From Harmothoe impar (Eukaryota > Annelida > Polychaeta > Phyllodocida > Polynoidae): DNA of 64,000 bases. This document shows positions 57,689-64,000 of this stretch, piece by piece; the stretch's first letter is position 1, and each line of letters begins with the position of its first letter. Both the position numbers and the translations under genes were made by a program. The DNA lies in contig OX381717.1 in NCBI GenBank assembly GCA_947462335.1, positions 14,499,166 to 14,563,165 on the forward strand, in the 5' to 3' direction. A model generated the notes under the pieces. The model was given only the letters and a program-made list of their open reading frames with translations, did not search any database and had not been told where the DNA came from.

Positions 57689-59631
57689 TGTACAAACTGT
57701 GGATGTAAGACTCAGGTATTCAAGTTTCAGATGAAGTAAGAGGTTTGGGGCTATAAGCACTGCTAATCAGCAATAAGGCAGGGTTATTGTGACAATGATG
57801 TATATAACATGTGATTGTAAACAGTGGCCAGCACCGCTTTAACATGTCTGAAAATTCTGAAACTGTGCAATTTAATTATATGGCGATTCTGGAATCGCCA
57901 TGCACAATTCCAGGATTGGACAAGGGCAATTCCGGAACTCAGATTCTAGGGCTGACACCCAATACCCTTGCCAGACCAACAGCTTCATCTCAATGCCACT
58001 ATTAACATAGTCAGAGAGGCTGGCGACTATAAGAGATACACTTATATTTTTTTCATGATGATAGAATAAAGAATTTGCAAATTAAAATTGCATTGAGTAC
58101 CTTACCTCTTCTTGTAAGTGATCCCTGAAGGTAATGCCTTGCCTTGTGTCTAAGTCTGTGTGTAATTGAGATAATGTTTCCACTTTACGGCTGCAATTAA
58201 CTCCTATGATCTATCTGCCCTTTGTTGTGTATTCATGCATCATTCTAGAGGGTCTATCCATGCCCTTATTCTGTAGCACTGACTGCACAACAAGACTGGA
58301 CTTAGGAAGTGGTCATTTTTTAACAACAGGGGGGGGTCTATGGATTTCCGCGCGAGCGGGTCGAAATTTTTTTGGTCCCCCCTGTGGGAGGGGTCAAATT
58401 TTTTTCGGTTCCCCCCCCCTAGGCAGGTTGAAAATGAACGCGGCCGACCCCTTTGAGCTATAGTAACGCGCGGGCTTTATCGCTAAAAAGGGGTGTAATT
58501 TTTTTGGTCCCCCCATTCAAGGGGTCCAAATTCTTTTGGTCCTCCCAAATCCAGCAACCCCCCCCTGTTGTTAAAAAATGACCACTCCCTTATCAAGCAC
58601 AGACCGATCTGCGTGAGTGACTACTGTATTACCAGCAGTCGCTTCTGTCTGATATGAATTACACAGAGAAAAGAAACAGAGTCAAATGGGAGACCAGGTT
58701 GCCTCCAGAATGAGGTGAGCCAGGCAGCTATGTGACTCTCCTAGGTGACTCACTTATGTCAGCCAGGGGGTTACTTAGGCTCCCTAAATTGTCATAAGGA
58801 GGGGAGGCAACCTGGACTCCCTTTTGACCTTGTTTCCTTTCTCTTTGTAAGGTATATTCACCACTTGTTGGCAGTGCAAATGTGACCCCTTTCCTAAGAG
58901 CTGCAGCTCTACTAGGCTTCCACACAAAACAGACCGAGGGTATCTATGGAAGGAGCTAGTCATACATTATGGCCAACCAATAATATATGCATTATGTGAG
59001 GACCCCATTGAACCGGCACTATACACCACTTTCTGTTAAAAATATAAAAAAATTATATATTCTAGCCAATGCTTTTTGATACAGCATTTCGAGTGATTTT
59101 GTAATATTTACTAGGACAGTAATGGCATTGCTCCCGCTATATTTGAGACAAAGAGAAATAAGCATTGCACAGTGCTGTCTGGCTCATAGAGTAATTAAAT
59201 CATATAGTTCGAAGGTCTTCAAACATTAGATTACTATGTTTAGTGCTAAAGGTTTCCGAATTCAGGTGTGTGTCCATCTGTGAATAAATCTACCCTGTAC
59301 TTACTCCAAGGTGACCTACACAGTGTGTATATACACAGCATGTTGGCTTATTATTTTGTCTCCAGGGTGACCCCTTGTGAGGAAACAAGGTGGCCTCATT
59401 AACCTGCTTCATGAGGCGGGAACTGTGACGGTGCAATGAAGGAGGCCATTGAGGGTGGCATGTAATCCAATACTGACCTACCTCCTGTGCCTCTATTATA
59501 GAATTAGTGCACTGTGCACCCCTTAAATCCCTGCTGTATTGAAGCTCTTGTATTCAGGGTGCTCTCCTGGACCAAACCAGGTCACCCCCTCCACAGCCTG
59601 CTGAGTAGTGCTTAATGAGGCAGCACCTATA
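57689..59631. other. Intergenic between the two genes, copy B
   Basis: Matches 6423-8107, plus the 285-bp MITE. A short deletion (near 58803) removes part of the text found at about 7250-7270. No coding region supported. Confidence 0.5.
58305..58589. mobile_element. 285-bp PIF/Harbinger-like MITE
   Basis: Ends GG(A/G)AGTGGTCATTTTTTAA and the complement are followed inward by caacaggggggg. TTA at 58302-58304 and 58590-58592 is a 3-bp duplication, and copy A has the single TTA in ggacttatcaagc. TTA duplication fits the PIF/Harbinger superfamily. Confidence 0.8.
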
Positions 59632-59949
59632 TGGCTGTGTCTCACGACCTTGGGCCAATGTTTTTGTCTCTGACCGGGTGCCGTCTCTGACCAGGTGCCG
59701 TCACTGACCAGGTGCCGTCTCTGACCGGCTTGGTTTGATAAGGTCAAAATACCAACAGCAGGAGGCTAATTATAACTATAGTTATGATTATATAACAACC
59801 GCCATAACGTTTTTCCAAATCCTTATATATATGAGTATAATTCTTTTTAAAACACCTTTTTTCTGACACCTGGTCAGAGACGGCATCTGGTCAGAGATGG
59901 CACCCGGTCTGAGACAAAAACATTGGCCCAAGGTCGTGAGACACAGCTA
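59632..59949. mobile_element. MITE with long repeated arms (copy B)
   Basis: Positional counterpart of 8108-8426, so the insertion predates the segmental duplication. Confidence 0.75.
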
Positions 59950-60348
59950 TATACTGTAACTTACCAAGCAGCCCCCCCCTCCTCATGTCCCTCCCCTGGT
60001 CCCTTCGTCTTTCCTTATTACCTGTTTATTTCTATGACCTGTTGATGTCTATGACATGTTGACGTCTATGACCGTCACCTTGTCTTAGACGTCACCTGGT
60101 CATAGACATCACTGTCAGCCAGTCGTAGACATAAGACACTGAAGAGGCCTTATATATAGTATATACACATACAAATGTTATAAATTTATTTAACCAGGTT
60201 GTACACAGTATTAAATCCTAACTTCCTAGGTATTTGCTTCATGGACGTCAACAAGTCATAAACATTTTAATTGGCTCGATTTGATAATACTGAGCCATAT
60301 TTTATAATAATCCAACAAGCATTATCTTTAAGTTATTTGTCACTTCCC

Positions 60349-60351
<3 letters not shown>

Positions 60352-60416
<65 letters not shown>
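60352..60416. repeat. (TC)n microsatellite upstream of RING gene copy 3
   Basis: About 32 uninterrupted dinucleotides. The counterpart is at 8830-8886. Confidence 0.95.
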
Positions 60417-60421
<5 letters not shown>

Positions 60422-61685
60422 ACGTTCATTTAACGTTCCCGAGCTGGGTCAACATGCACAGTCTTGCTGCTAGGTGTCCTTTGGGGGGGGGGGGGGGGTG
60501 TATATCACGCCTCCTGCTTCTACAAGCATATACTACAGATCAAATCAAATTCATAAAGGCACAACCTAAAGGGCTTTGGCTTTTCAAATTTTTGTTATTT
60601 CTTTTATCTGGACTAACTATTTTCTAGATTCTTCACCTGGCACTGCTGGTCTATCTCTATTTCTCTTTGGCTCACTTCACTCTCAAAACTATACACCACA
60701 TTTTGAACTTCTCTCAGCCAATTTGAAAGTGTAATCGACTATTTTCTACAAACATGAGCATCCAACCTCGACTCGAGCTGGATGCTAAGAAGCTTCTAGA
60801 GGCAGTGCAGGACATACTACAATGTCCGATCTGCTTGGAGCAGCTCGACGAGCCCAGATCCCTGCTGTGTCAGCACTCGTTCTGTACCGCGTGTCTGCAG
60901 GGAGTGTTGGGGACCGGGAGGAGGGTCAGGTGTCCCTGCTGTAACAAGGACACTCCTGTACCTAACGGTGTCCAGGGGCTGCAAGTGGACTTCAGAACCA
61001 ACTCCCTGCTGCAGACTCTGCGTCAAGTCCACAACACTGGGGAGGTGGGAGAGTGTGATGCAGTAGTAGGGCCAGCAGCAGCAGAAGAAGTAGGGGCAGG
61101 GGCAGAAGCAGCAGAAGCAGCAGAAGCAGCAGAAGCAGGGGCAGAAGCAGTAGAAGCAGAAGGAGCAGGGTAAGAAGCAGCAGAAGCAGCAGAAGAAGCA
61201 GGGGCAGAAGCAGCAGAAGCAGCAGAAGCAGAAGAAGCAGGGGCAGAAGCAGCAGAAGCAGCAGAAGCAGCAGAAACAGCAGAGGCAGAAGAAGCAGGGG
61301 CAGAAGAGTCAGGGGCAGAAGCAGCAGAAGCAGAAGAGGCAGAAGAAGCAGGAGAAGCAGCAGAAGCAGAAGCAGAACTGTAAGTAAATATAGTGTACAT
61401 ACCTAGAAAAACAGGGCCAACCATATCTATAGACTCTACTCCATTTTGAAAAATAAAATTGGACATTTTGTGGCTACTTTACAGTTCACTTGAAGTTCTG
61501 CAAGTTTAAGTGGGCCCGGAGTTAGCAAGTCAATTTCTTGATACTTCTTAGACTAAAGTTTAAAAAGAAAATCAAAAAGACCATGTAACCTGAAAGACCA
61601 TTTTGGCCTGAGAGATTACAAATTGCTACGCTTTGTGTGAGAAGCTGAATTAAGTTTAAGTTTTGATTTTTATTTGAATCAAGTA

Positions 61686-62790
61686 GAGTAAGGCACCCAA
61701 AGGCGGACAGACCCTAATTCCGGACACCCTGCAATAATATGATGATTGTGGCACCAAATACATGTATAATTGGTTATGTAACCATACCTTGTGAATGCCC
61801 TACATATTACCTTACCACAACCCAATAAACTTGAAAGTAGCACACAAAAGAACATGATTGAATCCCATATTACTGTTGGTATGTACTAACCCAAGTTTAT
61901 AAAAACCATTTCCCTAAGCAGTGATGCTAATCAAAGAGACAGAGTAAAGTGGGATATATTGTCAGTAAAGCATATGATACCCCAGTAAACACAATTACAT
62001 AGTTCAGACGTAAATCTACATTCAGATTTGGTCTGAACTACGTAATTTTACATGGTTTATAAACGTCAGAACGTTAAGGTTTATTTACCAGTCATAAACC
62101 TGCAGGTCTGATTTACGTAGTTAAACGTAAATTTATATTCAACACATAACATACAATTTTATATAGTGTGATTCAGGTATAGAATCGTATGATATTGCAC
62201 ACAAAATTAAATTTACACAAATTATTCATGCAGACTTACTGCTATAGTCCTAAATCTCATTTCATTGTAACTATATTATATATACTGGCAGCTGAACTGA
62301 ACAGCCTGACAATATGTATATGTTGCCTAGTTTTGGCTGCAGAGGGGCCTTGTATTTCTCCCATTACCGCCAATCTGGTGTCCAATCAGTAAAGTGCCAA
62401 AATGCACATTATCTATGTATAATGCTTCAACCATTGTCCTTCATAATGAATATTCAATGGTATATATGGTTGATTTACATTATATTAATTTCATAATTCA
62501 TGAAAACTGACTGATTTAATCTGGCGGATTTGCTGAAGAGCTGTAACATTCTTTCCATATTTCCTTGTGTGACAATGGGGAGTCATTTTCCCAGTTTAGG
62601 TGGAAAAACTATGGATTTTAACGTAGATCTACGTAGATTTATTACGTTAAATTACATTTGAATGAGGTAGAGAAACGAAAATCAGACGTAAACGTCTGTT
62701 GACCGTTAATAAACCTCAAACCTAACCAACATTGCTGAGGAAGCAATCATTTCAAACCCAAAATATGTCCGGAACTAGGGTACTTTACTC
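61686..62790. mobile_element. 1.1-kb DNA transposon, TA target, in RING intron 1 (copy B)
   Basis: The ends gagtaaggcaccc and gggtactttactc are imperfect inverted repeats, followed inward by ccggaca on both sides. TA stands at 61684-61685 and 62791-62792. Copy A has aagttatcttagac with one TA. The interior includes inverted cgtaaatctac/gtagatctacg segments; no transposase frame seen. Confidence 0.75.
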
Positions 62791-62933
62791 TAATCTTAAA
62801 CATTACAGAGGTTTTTCAAGAAATGCCAAGATGGTACTAAATATTCTAATAGAAACGTATGATGATTAGATCAACAGTCGTTCAATCAGTGGTAATTAAT
62901 GATGCTAATACATTGTAGTCTTAATTGACTCTC

Positions 62934-63272
62934 CAGAGGCGTAGGAAGCAAATATTCATTGGGGAGGGGCCATGGGGGCCCACTCTAACCAGTTTTTGAG
63001 CATCGGCTTTCATGCATGATTGCGCATATACAGGCTTATATAGGAGTATAGAAAAGTAGTATTTGACCCCTCTTTAATTTTGATTAGGGGCCCAAACCCA
63101 TGTACCCCACTTTTTTCCTGTATGGGAGAGGAAAATTTTGGGAATTAGGTGTATTGTAGTATAGGGTCCTGACAAAATTTGGGGGGGGGGCCCAAACATA
63201 TTCAGGCCACCCCTCCTCTGTGATTTGGGGGAGCCGGGCCCCCCTGCCCCCCCCCCTTTTCCTATGCCACTG
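62934..63272. mobile_element. hAT-like MITE in RING intron 1 (copy B)
   Basis: Ends cagaggcgtaggaa and ttcctatgccactg are inverted repeats. It interrupts actctcatcaatgcag of copy A, with imperfectly matching ctctc at each flank. G-run-rich, non-coding. Confidence 0.65.
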
Positions 63273-63867
63273 CCTCTCTTCAATGCAGTATTTAGAAAGC
63301 CTGAGTTGACACAGTGAGGTGTGTAGCTCACAGTACAGTTAGATAACCATGCGTTCTAATGGTCATAAGGAATGTTAATTTCTAACAACAGAGGACGGTG
63401 AATTTTTAATTCCAAAATCTTAATTGTTTGAGTCTCCCCCTCTCGAGGAGATCTAAAAGGGCAGCATTTTGATAAAAATCCTGCTCTTGATCAAATGACT
63501 TGTCCAGAAACTAGTTAATAGGGCTTTCACATTGCGTATCATATTGAAGTATAACTTTATTCCTAAATGATATTTTGTTAGATTGGACTGTGGTGAGACG
63601 GAGTGGGCTGCCTGGCCGTCCCTTGGACAGTCAGGTAAGTGTGTATTGATTAAATGTTTGGCTTGATTGAGCTGGCAATAAAGTGGCCAATTGGAGATTA
63701 TTTCAGGCAGGTCATCTCTGTGGTGACTCAAACCCATATCTGTTATATTATGACTTGACTATTATTCATACAGGAACTCACATACATTAGCTGACCAAAA
63801 CAAATTGAAAAACAGTATATATCTTGATTGTGTGAGGGACACAGTTTCTCTGAAAATTATGTTTTCA

Positions 63868-64000
63868 GAAACACTGGGACTCGAAGCTGGGGCCTTCCGC
63901 TTGCCAAGCTATTGCTCTACCACTGAGCTACATCCCATTGTCCTATCAGATAGACTGTTTCTCATATTACTGGATCGGTATGGTACCAAGGGGGGAAGAT
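63868..64000 (-). mobile_element. tRNA-derived SINE, truncated by the window edge
   Basis: On the minus strand the text before the tRNA head (ccataccgatccagtaat) matches that before the SINEs in the peptide gene (ccatactataccgattcag). Then follow A box tagctcagtgg at about 63920 and a consensus-like B box (gcttcgagtccc) at about 63877. It is absent from copy A, so it inserted after the duplication. Confidence 0.7.

Larger units (their letters stand above)
60754..63634 (+). pseudogene. RING gene copy 3 (copy B), in-frame stop in the repeat
   Basis: Exon 1 starts at ATG 60754 with the same intact C3HC4 RING as copy 1 (CPICLEQL ... CQHSFCTACL ... CPCCN). The E/A/G repeat is only about 100 codons, and a TAA at 61171-61173 interrupts it. 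The same frame then continues to a GTAAGT donor at 61380, stronger than the GTGAGT of copy 1. Exon 2 at 63582-63634 is open in the expected phase. Exon 3 is not reached: a SINE starts after 63830 and the window ends. A 139-residue RING-only protein ending at the TAA is possible. An alternative donor (GTAAGA) overlaps that very stop and could bypass it, with unknown phase consequences. Confidence 0.7.
35492..63830. repeat. Segmental duplication, copy B (expanded by insertions)
   Basis: Same order and orientation as 1-12840. Relative to copy A it carries, in order: a 3.1-kb long-TIR element, a 23-bp minisatellite, a MITE holding the Polinton-like element, a 1.28-kb element with another MITE inside, a 285-bp MITE, a 1.1-kb element and a hAT-like MITE. 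The RING repeat region is far shorter than in copy A. After 63830 a SINE interrupts the correspondence. Confidence 0.9.

Overview
The window looks like animal nuclear DNA, most likely from an invertebrate deuterostome such as a lancelet (amphioxus). This is inferred from short phase-consistent exons with GT-AG introns, a CRAL-TRIO gene of the alpha-tocopherol transfer/clavesin type, a RING gene of TRIM type, and very dense DNA transposons, MITEs, tRNA-SINEs and CR1/L2-like LINE debris. Nothing bacterial is present. Species cannot be fixed from sequence alone.

Layout. (1) 1-12.8 kb is segmental-duplication copy A. It holds an apparently intact seven-exon CRAL-TRIO gene on the minus strand (2242-6422) and, on the plus strand, a RING gene (9284 onward) with about 700 residues of E/A/G repeats and a short domain resembling the start of a Neuralized (NHR) repeat. 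(2) 9461-22.5 kb is a near-perfect 6.54-kb tandem duplication with its breakpoint inside the RING domain, giving a headless second copy and two copies of a dead LINE reverse transcriptase. (3) 25.4-33.0 kb is the most novel host locus: a plus-strand gene with a TATA box, a signal-peptide exon, 13 phase-0 mini-exons and a two-codon final exon with a poly(A) signal. It encodes a predicted 204-residue secreted precursor of lysine-rich peptides separated by dibasic sites. Three nearly identical 2.18-kb units each add four mini-exons; the only exon type that changes protein sequence between units carries a C-x4-C loop. (4) 35.5-63.8 kb is segmental-duplication copy B, much expanded by later insertions: a 3.1-kb long-TIR element, an 11.1-kb Polinton-like element, and several MITEs. 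Copy A supplies empty sites for most of them. The CRAL-TRIO gene of copy B has a one-base deletion, and its RING gene has an in-frame stop.

The Polinton-like element (41209-52293) has about 0.9-kb inverted repeats, AG...CT ends and an exact 6-bp target duplication, and sits inside a roughly 290-bp MITE. It carries a protein-primed-type family B DNA polymerase (three in-frame stops near its N terminus), a protein with two PC4-like ssDNA-binding folds, a low-complexity basic protein and a frameshifted gene with two death-domain-like modules. I find no integrase, packaging ATPase, protease or capsid gene. Its inverted repeats are packed with E-box, ETS, CRE, CCAAT and YY1-like motifs.

The best candidates for undescribed biology are the mini-exon peptide precursor and the death-domain cargo of the polymerase-bearing element. 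All function assignments are by reading motifs; no database search was run.
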